Origin: Phycisphaerae bacterium
Lineage (GTDB): Bacteria > Planctomycetota > Phycisphaerae > Phycisphaerales > SM1A02
Reading direction: 5' to 3'
DNA length: 64,000 bases
Assembly: GCA_002717655.1 (NCBI GenBank)
Contig: PBAY01000039.1
Coordinates: 248,001 to 312,000, forward strand
Shown here: positions 7,678 to 16,805 of the stretch, in pieces
Position numbering within the stretch: the first letter of the stretch is position 1
How the letters are laid out: each line of letters opens with the position of its first letter
Program-made: the position numbers and the translations under genes
The notes under the pieces: model-generated
The model's database searches: none
Told to the model about the DNA's origin: nothing
What the model saw: only the letters and a program-made list of their open reading frames with translations

Positions 7678-9027
7678 ATGAGCATCACCACTGACGTCAA
7701 ACCTGGTTCACCCGCCTCCGTACTTGCTGATCGTATTGGGCAGTCAACGGCTACGGTCGCTGTCATCGGCATGGGTTATGTCGGATTTCCTCTGGCGCGT
7801 GCATTGCACGAGGTCGGCTACCGAATCATTGGCTTTGACGTCGATTCCCGCAAGATCGAGATGATGGATCGTGGGGAATCCTATCTTGGCCACTTTGGGG
7901 ATGAATTCTTTCGTTCCTTGACCGAGGGTGAGCGATTTACCGCAACAAGTGATCCAAGCACCCTTGCTGATGCCGATGTCATCGTCCTGTGTGTACCGAC
8001 TCCACTGGGCGATCATCAGGAGCCGGATCTTTCCTATGTGCTTGAAAGCACCAGAATGGTTTCCAAGTGGCTTCGAGCAGGCCAGCTTGTTGTCCTTGAG
8101 TCAACGACCTATCCCGGTACGACTCGCGAGGAGATGTTGCCGATTCTGAATGAGTCTGGCTTGACCTGTGGTGAGGATTTCTTCGTTGCCTTCAGCCCTG
8201 AACGAGAAGATCCAGGCCGTGCTGGTGTAACGACTGCTCAGATTCCCAAGCTCGTCGGAGGCCTTGATCCAGTCAGTACCAGTCTGGCCGTCACGTTCTA
8301 CTCCAATGCGATTGCCCAGGTCCATGAGGTTTCATCAGCCGAGATCGCAGAAGCTGCGAAGATCCTCGAGAATGTCTATCGCGCAGTGAACATCGCATTG
8401 GTCAATGAACTCAAAGTCGTCTTCGACAAACTGGATATCGATGTCTGGGAAGTCGTTGATGCTGCTGCGACCAAACCATTTGGATTTCAGGCGTTCTACC
8501 CGGGTCCCGGCCTTGGTGGGCATTGCATTCCAATCGATCCGTTCTATCTTGCCTGGCGAGCCAAGCAGGCGGGTTATCCGACCCGCTTCATCGAGTTGGC
8601 GGGGGAAATCAATTCCGCCATGCCTGCAACGGTTGTTGATCGGGTCGCAGATGCCCTGAACGATGATGGCAAGGCCATGAATGGTGCTTCAGTCATGGTC
8701 AGCGGTATTGCGTACAAGGCGGATATCGATGACATTCGTGAAACACCTGCTGCACCGATCATCGAAATGCTTCAGGAGAATGGCGCAAAGGTCTGCTATC
8801 ACGATCCACATTGTCCGGTCTTCCCGGAAATGAAGAAGCATGATCTGGATCTCAAGTCCATCGATCTGACCCCGGAATCAATTTCATCGATGGACTGTAT
8901 TCTGATCGTGACGGATCATGCTGCGGTTGATTACGCCATGATTGGTGAGCATGCCAAGCTGGTGGTTGATACCCGCAATGCGATGGCATCCATCGAGGGT
9001 CCCAAGGCAAGAATCATCAAGGCTTGA
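7678..9027 (+). CDS. UDP-N-acetylhexosamine 6-dehydrogenase (WbpA/WecC-like)
   Basis: A 449-residue nucleotide-sugar dehydrogenase. It has an N-terminal NAD-binding domain (VAVIGMGYVGFPLARAL, about 23-39), a central helical domain, and the active-site cysteine C283 in GPGLGGHCIPIDPFYL. The C-terminal UDP-binding domain contains SGIAYKADIDDIRETPA. The family oxidises the C6 hydroxyl of UDP-GlcNAc, UDP-ManNAc or UDP-Glc to the uronate in two NAD-dependent steps; FDVDSRKIEMMDRGESYLGH and the FGFQAFYPGPGLGGHC stretch fit the HexNAc group better than UDP-glucose dehydrogenase. It closes the glycan locus and should supply a UDP-HexNAc-uronic acid. Its exact substrate is not provable by eye. Confidence 0.9.
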   Translation: MSITTDVKPGSPASVLADRIGQSTATVAVIGMGYVGFPLARALHEVGYRIIGFDVDSRKIEMMDRGESYLGHFGDEFFRSLTEGERFTATSDPSTLADADVIVLCVPTPLGDHQEPDLSYVLESTRMVSKWLRAGQLVVLESTTYPGTTREEMLPILNESGLTCGEDFFVAFSPEREDPGRAGVTTAQIPKLVGGLDPVSTSLAVTFYSNAIAQVHEVSSAEIAEAAKILENVYRAVNIALVNELKVVFDKLDIDVWEVVDAAATKPFGFQAFYPGPGLGGHCIPIDPFYLAWRAKQAGYPTRFIELAGEINSAMPATVVDRVADALNDDGKAMNGASVMVSGIAYKADIDDIRETPAAPIIEMLQENGAKVCYHDPHCPVFPEMKKHDLDLKSIDLTPESISSMDCILIVTDHAAVDYAMIGEHAKLVVDTRNAMASIEGPKARIIKA

Positions 9028-9035
9028 CCAAGTCA

Positions 9036-9069
9036 GCACGCTGCCTGCCCTGACGGACAAGCAGCGTGC
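9036..9069. terminator. Hairpin between convergent genes, possible bidirectional terminator
   Basis: GCACGCTGC (9036-9044) and GCAGCGTGC (9061-9069) form a perfect nine-pair stem with a 16-base loop just after the dehydrogenase stop codon and before the end of the convergent secreted-protein gene. There is no long T-tract on either side, so factor-independent termination is not certain. Confidence 0.45.
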
Positions 9070-9112
9070 GGTTGGCCCTGAAAGGGGCATTGACTTGGGA
9101 TCTTGACTTGAA

Positions 9113-10312
9113 TCAGCTTCCGTAGTTGCCGAGCAGGATCATCAGGTCGTTGATGTCTACGTCGCCGTCGCCATCGATGTCTTCGGGGCAGCCGGAGCAT
9201 GTGCTTCCATAAGCGGCGATCAGGCTCATGAGATCATTGATGTCTACGTCGCCATCTTCATCAATGTCACCTGGAGTTGCAGGATCGGACTCGACTTCGT
9301 CACCCTTCAGGCAATCCATGAAGAGTTCCTGGCCACCGATAGCGATGGTCTCGACGATGCCATCAACCTTGATCCAACCACAGTTGGGGCTGATTGGAAC
9401 GATTGAGATATCGCATCCGCCGATGTTCTGACCGTCCAGAGCAGCGACATTGGTTTCGATGCGGTGGTCGCCATTGATCTCGAAGGTGATATATCCGCCG
9501 TAGTAGCCGTAGGCCCAGGCCACATTTTCATAGGCATTGCCGGAAGCCAGCAGATCGTGTGAAAGCACGGCATTGTTGACCTGCAGTTCCTGACCGGTAT
9601 TGCATGCGTTGTTTCCAAGTGAAACGCTTACGGTGCCGCTGGAATAGCTGCCATCCCAGCGAAGCATGGGTTGAACCTTCGAAGGAAGACCGTCGGTAAG
9701 GAATGAAGTCGTTGCGGCCATCGCCAGGCTTGGATCAAGATCCTCGTAGCCCCAGTCGCATTCCTCTTCAGGAACATCGTTTTCAGGAACAACATCAATC
9801 CAGAGTTCCTGACCACCAATACCGATGCTGTGGACCGTACCGGAGATTTCAAGCAGTCCACATCCACCACCCATTGAGGTGATGCTGACGCTGCAGCCGC
9901 CGATCGTCGCAGGGAATCCGCCAGGATTGTGGGCCCAATGTCGATCACCATTGATGGACAGGTTCATGGTGCCGCCGTACCAGCCGAAGTTGAGTGTTGG
10001 ATCAACAGCAGATCCGACTGAACCAGCCAGATCGAAGTTGATGTAGATATTCGAGAGGCGTAGATCCTGGCCGATGCCACAGGCCAGTCCTGCGTTGTCG
10101 ACATAGGCGTGTCCGTTGTTCGAAAATACACTTGGGGTCAGTTCATAGTCGGAGAATTCGAATGCGACGCCATTGGAATTGTCGGCGTTACCGCAGTAGT
10201 AGGTCGTGCCGAAGGCCTTGTCATCAAAGGTCGGGGCAGCCATTGCCAGGCTGCTGGCAGCAAGGACCAGACCGGTGCAGGACAGTTGAATCGTGTTCTT
10301 GAGCGTAGTCAT
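9113..10312 (-). CDS. Secreted protein with internal duplication and dockerin-like C-terminus
   Basis: A 399-residue exported protein. The start at 10312 gives a clean signal peptide (MTTLKNTIQLSCTGLVLAASS then AMA-A cleavage) and a good AGGAG ribosome-binding site; the frame is open further upstream but that part is not protein-like. The mature part holds two related beta-rich modules of about 150 residues, each with a GYYGG/GWYGGT-(M/I)-x-INGD motif, IGGC-(S/D)-(V/I)SI, and a closing (S/T)IxIGGQEL strand. The tail carries two calcium-type repeats. Several conserved cysteines suggest disulfides. Function is unknown; dockerin-like tails in planctomycetes are common on surface and extracellular proteins without any cohesin partner being known. 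Confidence 0.85.
   Translation of the reverse strand: MTTLKNTIQLSCTGLVLAASSLAMAAPTFDDKAFGTTYYCGNADNSNGVAFEFSDYELTPSVFSNNGHAYVDNAGLACGIGQDLRLSNIYINFDLAGSVGSAVDPTLNFGWYGGTMNLSINGDRHWAHNPGGFPATIGGCSVSITSMGGGCGLLEISGTVHSIGIGGQELWIDVVPENDVPEEECDWGYEDLDPSLAMAATTSFLTDGLPSKVQPMLRWDGSYSSGTVSVSLGNNACNTGQELQVNNAVLSHDLLASGNAYENVAWAYGYYGGYITFEINGDHRIETNVAALDGQNIGGCDISIVPISPNCGWIKVDGIVETIAIGGQELFMDCLKGDEVESDPATPGDIDEDGDVDINDLMSLIAAYGSTCSGCPEDIDGDGDVDINDLMILLGNYGS
9116..9250 (-). repeat. Tandem dockerin-like calcium-binding repeats inside the secreted protein
   Basis: The C-terminal 53 residues contain two copies of the block DxDxDGDVDINDLM at a 29-residue (87-base) spacing, the second ending at the stop codon. 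D-x-D-x-D-G is the EF-hand-like loop of dockerin type I and of the planctomycete secreted-protein tail. Confidence 0.85.
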
Positions 10313-10467
10313 GATTGGACTCCTGAAGATGTGTGGTTCAATGAGAGGCTGGAGGGCCTTCTCACTTGAACTGCGATCGCCAACGCTGAATCTCACACAA
10401 AGAGCCGAAAAGTCCCCGGGGACGCGCCGATTCCAGGGCAAAGTCGACAAGAAGCCCCAAAATCGAT

Positions 10468-10499
10468 GTTTAAGATGCTTTAAACGTTGATTTAATCAA
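10468..10499. promoter_or_regulatory. Two adjacent AT-rich inverted repeats, possible operator
   Basis: GTTTAA-gatgct-TTAAAC (10468-10485) is followed directly by TTGATT-t-AATCAA (10487-10499). Both are perfect dyads in an AT-rich patch lying in the 187-base gap between the MFS stop codon and the secreted-protein start. They may be a regulator site upstream of the minus-strand secreted-protein gene; no function is shown. Confidence 0.35.
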
Positions 10500-11921
10500 T
10501 CAGTGGCCAACGGCAGGGGCGGAATCGCCCGCAGGATCCGGGTCAACCAGATTCTTGCCGTGGCTCTCCTTGATGAAGAGACAGAGCGCCAAGGCAATCA
10601 CGAAGAGGATCGGAATCGTGGCCAGGGCCCACTGGAAGTCGACAGGACCAAGCGATGAGAAGGTGTCTGCTTCCTTGATTCCAGCGGCGACGTGGCTGCT
10701 CATCGGATGGACTGACGGAGCTTTGACAGCAGGGATTGCGGCTGCAGTATGTTCACCGGCCCGCCAATTCAGGATCCAGCCAATACCAACTTGAAGTCCT
10801 GCAGCGATCAACATCACCAGAAAGTTGCAGATCGCGGTGGCGGTCGCGCGGAATCGTCGCGGGTTGACTTCCATCGCCATCGCGAAGGTGATGGCCTGAG
10901 AGCTGGTGAGCAGTCCCGAGATGAGCAGCATGACAAGCAGTACTTCAAAGCTGAAGAGATCAGGTATGAGCAGCAGGGCCATCGTGGCGCCGCCACCCAG
11001 ACAACCAATGATCAGGAAGATCTTTCGTCGTTTGAATCGATCGGAAAGGAAGCCCACGATCGGGCAGCCGATCAACCAGCCAATGGCAAGCATGGAGATC
11101 GCGATACTGGCTTTTTCGGAATCAAGTCCATCAAGAGTCTCCAGGCTGCTCGTGCCCCATAGTGCAGCCAGAACACTCAGTGGGAGATAGACGACGGCGC
11201 TGACGAAACCGATCAACCACATTTGAGGGTTGGCCAGGACCTTCCCAAGACTGTGAAACAGTCCGATCTCCTCTGATTCATGCGTAGCGACCGAGGTACT
11301 GAACCATGACGGTCGTCGTGGAATCACGAACACCATGAGAATGCCCAGTCCAATCCCGACATAGCCGGTCCACATGACCACGGATTGCCAGCTGAATGAC
11401 TGCACCAGTCTGGCCATTGGATATTGGCCAATGACCTCACCGACCATTCCTACTGAAGTGGTAATACCGGCGATGATTGCAAGCCTTGCAGGGGGGAACC
11501 AGACAGTTGCCACGTAGATCGCACCAACAAAAGCGAAGGCTGATCCAAACCCGATCAATCCCCGTGCGACTCCAGCAAGTCCAAGTGATTCGGCGATGGC
11601 AAAGAGAATGCAGCCGATGCCACAGATCACTGCTGCTGAAGATGCGAGGTATTTGGTGCCGAATCTGTCAAACAACCATCCGACGATGAGTTGAGCAGGG
11701 GCGTAGACCCAGAGATAGGCCGACATCACTGTGCCGATGGTGCCAGGGGTTGAATTCAGATCGCGTGCCAGCTCCGGCAGGATCACATTCGGAGTCACGC
11801 GAACAAAGAAGTCGTACAGATAGAAGCAGGCCACGATTCCCCAGAAGATCCATGAATACCATCGACCTTGTTGAAGTTCGCCAGTCTTGGGATTCGGCAA
11901 TGAATGGGGGTGTGATTGCAA
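10500..11921 (-). CDS. MFS transporter
   Basis: A major facilitator of about 473 residues with around 12 hydrophobic helices. The first reads WIFWGIVACFYLYDFFVRVTPN and is followed by the MFS loop GWLFDRFGTKYLA; the second half begins after the cytoplasmic loop near RRPSWFSTSVATHESEE and has GFLSDRFKRRKIF. The FFVRVTPNVILPEL start is shared with a group of bacterial MFS proteins of unknown substrate. No ATG lies near the domain start; the TTG at 11921, nine bases after a GGAG, is my best start, with TTG 11900 as an alternative. The frame continues upstream across the divergent porin start but codes nothing credible there. The last loop before the final helix is long and hydrophilic. Confidence 0.82.
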   Translation of the reverse strand: MQSHPHSLPNPKTGELQQGRWYSWIFWGIVACFYLYDFFVRVTPNVILPELARDLNSTPGTIGTVMSAYLWVYAPAQLIVGWLFDRFGTKYLASSAAVICGIGCILFAIAESLGLAGVARGLIGFGSAFAFVGAIYVATVWFPPARLAIIAGITTSVGMVGEVIGQYPMARLVQSFSWQSVVMWTGYVGIGLGILMVFVIPRRPSWFSTSVATHESEEIGLFHSLGKVLANPQMWLIGFVSAVVYLPLSVLAALWGTSSLETLDGLDSEKASIAISMLAIGWLIGCPIVGFLSDRFKRRKIFLIIGCLGGGATMALLLIPDLFSFEVLLVMLLISGLLTSSQAITFAMAMEVNPRRFRATATAICNFLVMLIAAGLQVGIGWILNWRAGEHTAAAIPAVKAPSVHPMSSHVAAGIKEADTFSSLGPVDFQWALATIPILFVIALALCLFIKESHGKNLVDPDPAGDSAPAVGH

Positions 11922-11988
11922 GGGAGGTGGCTCCGTCTGATGACACCATAACCCGAAGCGGTATTTCAGGCTGGTGATTGGAACCTGA

Positions 11989-11994
11989 TAGACT
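11989..11994 (+). promoter_or_regulatory. Possible -10 box of the OprB-like porin
   Basis: TAGACT lies eight bases before the ATG at 12003 and there is no ribosome-binding site, so the message would have almost no leader. The -35 region (TTCAGG, 18 bases further upstream) is a weak match. Confidence 0.35.
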
Positions 11995-12002
11995 CGATCG
12001 CA

Positions 12003-13652
12003 ATGCTGAGATGTTTCCTTCCAGTTCTGGCCATGATCTGCACGAGCCTGTGCCAGAGTGTTGTTGCACAGCAGGATTCCAGTGCCAGTCCGACAAAAAA
12101 GTCTCGCGAGGCATCCTCTTCGACTTCTGGATTGCCGCCAGGGCAGGGCCCCAATCTGACGAAGGTTCCGGATCCAGAAAAAATCATTGATGAGATCCGC
12201 AGGCAGCATGGAACCTACTGGTCCGGGACACGGTCTTACATCATTCCAGACAGCTCCTTCCCGATTCGAAGAGGTCATGGCGGTGGCTATGTCTATGACC
12301 GTGCAGGTAGGCGGATCCCGACCGTTGAAATACCGGTCACGTCTTCAGTTCGCGGTGCAGGCATCCCCTCGCCCAGTCAGCGTTGGGGTCTGCTGGATGG
12401 AATCCGTACATCCCAGACAGACCTGACGGAGATGGATCAGCAGCAATCCGTATGGACAGGTAAAGGACTTCGTGTCGTCAGCGATGTCCACATGCTTGCA
12501 GAGGTTTCGCAACCCTTGTTTGACTGGGATCCGATGGAACCACTCAATCAGGGTGTTGAAGCGATCCGCAACAATCTTCTGTCACCGATCAGCACCACCT
12601 TCCAGCCAATGATGGCCTGGACCTACCAGCATGCGACCAAGGTGCGCGATGGCTATCGCAATGGGCGATCGAATCTGTTCTTTGCTGCCGATGGTGCGGT
12701 GACCTTGTGGGATCGGGAAGACTCCTCCGGACGTGTGGTCTACAACATCCAGGCGGCTGAAGGTGCATTCACCGCCGTACGTCCGTATCTGGCTACTGCA
12801 GTTGGTTCGCCATTGAATGTGAACAACATTCTTGTGAACAGTAATTTCAATCTCTACATGCTCTACTGGCATCAGGAATTGTTCGAGAAGAAGGTGCGGG
12901 TATCGATCGGCAAGATCGAAAGTCAGGTCTTCTTCGATACCAATGCCATCGCCTACAACCCGGCGACCCAGTTCATGTATGAGGGTTTCAATCAGAGCAT
13001 TACCAACCCATTTCCAGGGTATGGATTCGGAGGCCAGGTCGAGTGGACGATCACCGATGACTGGAAGCTGCGTGCGGCAACGATGAACTCTGAAACGACA
13101 AGCAAGTCGACTGGATTCGAGTACCTCTCAAAGGATCATCTGTTCTCGATCATCGAATCCGATCTTCGTCTCCATTTCGATTCAAATGATCATGTTCATG
13201 AAGGTCACTATCGACTCATGCTCTGGTACAAGTCGATTGGCAGAACTTCATCCGGCAAGTCTCCCTGGGACGCGTCCGGATGGGGCGTCACCTTCAACAT
13301 GGACCAGCGATTGGTAGGAAATCTCGTCACCTTCTGTCGTGTGGGCTGGGGTGAGAATGATGTGACTTCTTCCAACTTCAGCGTGTCCGGTGGATTTGGA
13401 ATCGAGAACTTTCTCAATCGGCAGGGTGATTGCATTGGGTTTGCTGGGAGTTGGTCAAAGCTTACGGAGCTTGGGCGATACAACGCCTCACTGGCAGCTG
13501 ATGCTGGAGACCAGACATTTCTGGAATGGTTCTGGCGAATCAACATGACTGATACGATTCAGGTCAGCCCGGTGATTCAATATGTCTACGACTCTGGAGC
13601 CGGCATCGATGGTTCACTGATCTGGGGTATTCGTTCCGTCTGGTCATTCTGA
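12003..13652 (+). CDS. OprB-like carbohydrate-selective porin
   Basis: A 549-residue outer-membrane barrel protein. It starts with a signal peptide (residues 1-22, ending VVA-Q) and a Ser/Pro-rich linker. The barrel shows alternating amphipathic strands, conserved blocks such as GAVTLWD...YNIQAAEG, RVSIGKIESQVFFDTNAIA and YGFGGQVEWTITDDWKLRAATMNSE, and ends in an aromatic C-terminal residue (WSF), the usual sorting signal for outer-membrane barrels. The family allows sugars to diffuse across the outer membrane. It is divergent from the MFS transporter 81 bases away, so the two may serve uptake of the same substrate class, which is an inference. Confidence 0.82.
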   Translation: MLRCFLPVLAMICTSLCQSVVAQQDSSASPTKKSREASSSTSGLPPGQGPNLTKVPDPEKIIDEIRRQHGTYWSGTRSYIIPDSSFPIRRGHGGGYVYDRAGRRIPTVEIPVTSSVRGAGIPSPSQRWGLLDGIRTSQTDLTEMDQQQSVWTGKGLRVVSDVHMLAEVSQPLFDWDPMEPLNQGVEAIRNNLLSPISTTFQPMMAWTYQHATKVRDGYRNGRSNLFFAADGAVTLWDREDSSGRVVYNIQAAEGAFTAVRPYLATAVGSPLNVNNILVNSNFNLYMLYWHQELFEKKVRVSIGKIESQVFFDTNAIAYNPATQFMYEGFNQSITNPFPGYGFGGQVEWTITDDWKLRAATMNSETTSKSTGFEYLSKDHLFSIIESDLRLHFDSNDHVHEGHYRLMLWYKSIGRTSSGKSPWDASGWGVTFNMDQRLVGNLVTFCRVGWGENDVTSSNFSVSGGFGIENFLNRQGDCIGFAGSWSKLTELGRYNASLAADAGDQTFLEWFWRINMTDTIQVSPVIQYVYDSGAGIDGSLIWGIRSVWSF

Positions 13653-13728
13653 GTGAACCCCCCTTCATGAACAGGTGTAGGCGGATTCCCGGGAATCGAC
13701 TTGCTCCGGGTGTTGGCTTGCGTGTTCA

Positions 13729-16700
13729 ATGGCATCCATGCTGGTGATTCAAACAGCCATACTGCTATCAGGATTCTGGGCAACACCAGCTCAAGAGCCA
13801 GTCAGCTTCGATCGTCAGATTCGTCCTTTGCTTGCTTCCAGATGCATTCTCTGTCATGGCAATGCGGAAGAATCCAGAAAAGCTGATCTGAGACTGGACA
13901 CCCGCGATGGACTCATGAGCGCCATGCGACGAGGCGGAACAGTCGTTGTGCCGGGCGACCCTGACTCAAGTGGTCTGTTCCAGCGTGTGTCAACTGATGA
14001 CATATCCAGACGCATGCCTCCTGCTGATGAAGGGCATCCCCCTTTATCTCAACAGGAAATCGAGTTGCTTCGTCGTTGGATTCAGGAGGGTGCGGAGTGG
14101 GAGCAGCACTGGGCCTGGCTTCCGCCAGTTGCCGAGCCTCTTGAGGCAGCAGGTGGTCATCCAATCGATGTATTGGTCAACACCAGATTGCAGTCCAGCA
14201 ACTTGACGGCATCTCCACGGGCTTCTCGCGCCACGCTCCTTCGTAGAGCCAGCCTTGATCTTCTGGGTCTTCCACCAAGCCCGGAGTCCATTGCCGCCTT
14301 TGAAGAAGACCAGGAACCAGATGCCTGGGACAGACAGATCGATCAGTTGTTGAATTCGCCGCACTTCGGAGAGCGGTGGGCTCGAGTCTGGCTTGATCAT
14401 GCGAGATATGCCGACACGCGCGGGTATGAAAAAGACTTCGATCGCACGATCTGGCCCTGGCGTGACTGGGTGATCGATGCCATCAATGACGACATGCCAT
14501 TTGACCAGTTCACGATTGAACAGATCGCCGGAGATCTTCTGCCTGAAGCGACGGATGATCAGGTTCTGGCCACTGCCTTTCATCGAAATACGATGAACAA
14601 CGATGAAGGCGGAACTGATGATGAGGAGTTCAGAGTCGCCGCAGTTGTTGATCGAACCAACACCACGATGCAGGCCTGGATGGGTTTGACGATCAGCTGT
14701 GCGCAATGTCACGACCATCCGTCCGATCCGTTTACCCAGCAGGAATACTATGGTCTGTACGCAATGCTGAATCAGACTCAGGATGCGGACCGGAATGATG
14801 AGCAGCCGCTGTTGTCCGTTCTCTCGAGCAGGGACCGTGGCTTGTTGAACAACGTGAAGTCCAGTCGGGCAATGATCGAGCAGAAGATCATCGACAAGCT
14901 GGAAGGATTGAATCCGGAGCAACCTTTCATCGTTGAGAGCTTTGGCGAACCGCGAGATCAGTACTGGATCGATGATGAAACACCGGTCGGGGCGAAGATC
15001 AATGAGGCGGATGGAATGCCATGGCCATGGCAGTCAGCAGATGAAGAAATCCCTGCCTTGTCAGGCGAGCTCATTCATCTGGGTACGGCTTCCGGAGCCG
15101 GTATTGTGCGTCAACAATATTTTGAATCAGCATGGCTCCCGCTGGTCATCAAGCCGGGGGATCGACTGGTTGCCCATGCCTGGCTTGATCCAGACAATCC
15201 CCCTGATCAGGTGATGATCCAGTTCCATCTTCCGAATGACTGGGAGCATCGAATCTTCTGGGGGGCTGATCATGTGGTCTGGGGTCAGTTGAATACGACT
15301 TCGCGTCATCGAGCAGGTGATCTACCTGCGCTTGGCGAATGGGTACGCCTCGAGTTTGATCCAGCGGTTGTCGGTTTGGCGCCTGGTGATGCCATCGATG
15401 GGTGGGCCTTCACGCAAGCCGGAGGGCGTATGGCGTGGGATGCCGCAGGAGTCGTACGAGCCGATCCCATTGAATCAGGGCCATTGCATTCGCTTCAGGC
15501 CTTTGAAGTGGCACAGAATCAGCTTGCCCAATCCTTCATGCAGCCCGACATCATCGAGATCATCCGTAAGCCTCGGGGTGAACGCACGGGTGATGAGCAG
15601 AAGAAGCTTGAGTCGTGGTATCTCCGAAACGTGCAACTTGAAGCGAGGGCGGCAGTCGCCGATGAACTTGCGAGTTTGAAGGAACTCGAGGAGAACGAAA
15701 CAGTCATCAACGCAAGAGCGGTTTCAGTACCGGTCATGCGAGCGATGTCTCCGGAGATGGAGCGAACCACCCGTCTGTTGAACCGAGGGTCCTTTCTTGA
15801 TCCTGGCGACGAGATCCAGCCGCATTTTCCGGCTCTGCTTCATGCGACGGAGTCGGAATCGCCTGATCGACTTGATCTGGCACGCTGGCTTGTTTCGCGT
15901 GACAACCCCTTGACGGCTCGAGTTCATGTCAACAGAACCTGGGAACGATTGTTTGGACGTGGACTCGTGGAGACTTCCGAAGACTTCGGGACTCAGGGTG
16001 ATCGTGCCACGCATCCGGAATTGCTGGACTGGCTTGCCGTGCAATTCATGGAGCAGGGCTGGAGTCACAAGGAGCTCTGTCGTCTGATCGTCACAAGTGA
16101 TGTGTATCAACGCTCATCCATACCGGTCGAAGGAGTGCGTGAACGTGATCCTGAAAACAGGTTGATGGCCTATGCGCCTCGCGTTCGTCTGGAGGCTGAA
16201 GCCATTCGCGACCAGGCGCTCAGTGTGTCGGGCCTGCTTGATCCTGCGCTTCATGGACCACCGGTCTATCCCGATCAACCTCCCGGATTGTGGCAAGTGA
16301 CCTATGACAACCGGGATTGGCCACAGGGTCCTGATCGGGCTCGCCACCGGCGTGGTCTTTACACCTTCTGGCGTCGGTCCTCTCCCTATCCGAGCATGAC
16401 GACCTTTGATGCGCCAAGTCGCGAGGTCTGTACGGTTCGCCGAATCCAGACCAACACGCCATTGCAGGCACTGGTCACCTTGAATGATCCGGTCTATCAA
16501 GAAGCAGCCAAGGCGCTTGCCGCTCGAATGATTCATGAAGGTGGCCCATCAACGAGCGATCAGATTTCACGTGGCTTTGAGCTGGTACTGGGCAGATCTC
16601 CGGATACGCAGGAACTGGATCGACTGGTACGTCTTGCTGCTGAGGCAGCTGCCCGTTATCGAGACGATGTCCAGATGCGGGACGAACTGTTGGCGAAATG

Positions 16701-16803
16701 GCCCGGAGAAACGCCATCTCTCATCGATCCTGCAGATCTGGCCGCCCTGGCTGTGGTAGGCAACGTACTCTTGAATCTGGATGAGACACTTACTCGAGGG
16801 TAG
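13729..16803 (+). CDS. PSD1-type protein: cytochrome c-like + DUF1549 + DUF1553
   Basis: A 1024-residue exported protein of the planctomycete surface cytochrome family. After a signal peptide (start at 13729 or the ATG at 13738), the PSCyt1 domain holds heme-binding C39-I-L-C42-H43 in LLASRCILCHGNAEESRKADLRLD. The DUF1549 domain (about 145-350) contains a second CAQCH motif at C324. A beta-rich insert near 440-590 looks like a carbohydrate-binding or lectin-like module. DUF1553 (about 700-985) has the block NPLTARVHVNRTWERLFGRGLVETSEDFG. It is followed two bases later by a DUF1501 gene, the standard pairing. The pair is thought to act outside the cytoplasm, perhaps in polysaccharide use, but no activity is established. 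Confidence 0.9.
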   Translation: MASMLVIQTAILLSGFWATPAQEPVSFDRQIRPLLASRCILCHGNAEESRKADLRLDTRDGLMSAMRRGGTVVVPGDPDSSGLFQRVSTDDISRRMPPADEGHPPLSQQEIELLRRWIQEGAEWEQHWAWLPPVAEPLEAAGGHPIDVLVNTRLQSSNLTASPRASRATLLRRASLDLLGLPPSPESIAAFEEDQEPDAWDRQIDQLLNSPHFGERWARVWLDHARYADTRGYEKDFDRTIWPWRDWVIDAINDDMPFDQFTIEQIAGDLLPEATDDQVLATAFHRNTMNNDEGGTDDEEFRVAAVVDRTNTTMQAWMGLTISCAQCHDHPSDPFTQQEYYGLYAMLNQTQDADRNDEQPLLSVLSSRDRGLLNNVKSSRAMIEQKIIDKLEGLNPEQPFIVESFGEPRDQYWIDDETPVGAKINEADGMPWPWQSADEEIPALSGELIHLGTASGAGIVRQQYFESAWLPLVIKPGDRLVAHAWLDPDNPPDQVMIQFHLPNDWEHRIFWGADHVVWGQLNTTSRHRAGDLPALGEWVRLEFDPAVVGLAPGDAIDGWAFTQAGGRMAWDAAGVVRADPIESGPLHSLQAFEVAQNQLAQSFMQPDIIEIIRKPRGERTGDEQKKLESWYLRNVQLEARAAVADELASLKELEENETVINARAVSVPVMRAMSPEMERTTRLLNRGSFLDPGDEIQPHFPALLHATESESPDRLDLARWLVSRDNPLTARVHVNRTWERLFGRGLVETSEDFGTQGDRATHPELLDWLAVQFMEQGWSHKELCRLIVTSDVYQRSSIPVEGVRERDPENRLMAYAPRVRLEAEAIRDQALSVSGLLDPALHGPPVYPDQPPGLWQVTYDNRDWPQGPDRARHRRGLYTFWRRSSPYPSMTTFDAPSREVCTVRRIQTNTPLQALVTLNDPVYQEAAKALAARMIHEGGPSTSDQISRGFELVLGRSPDTQELDRLVRLAAEAAARYRDDVQMRDELLAKWPGETPSLIDPADLAALAVVGNVLLNLDETLTRG

Positions 16804-16805
16804 AC

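Noticed and set aside
11922-12278. Upstream extension of the MFS transporter frame on the minus strand
   Set aside because: It overlaps the divergent porin's signal peptide region, has an unlikely Cys/Arg-rich composition and no transporter features; the helix pattern begins only near 11880.
14044-14922. Antisense open frame of 292 codons opposite the first PSD1 gene
   Set aside because: It mirrors the conserved DUF1549 region and shows no protein-like features.
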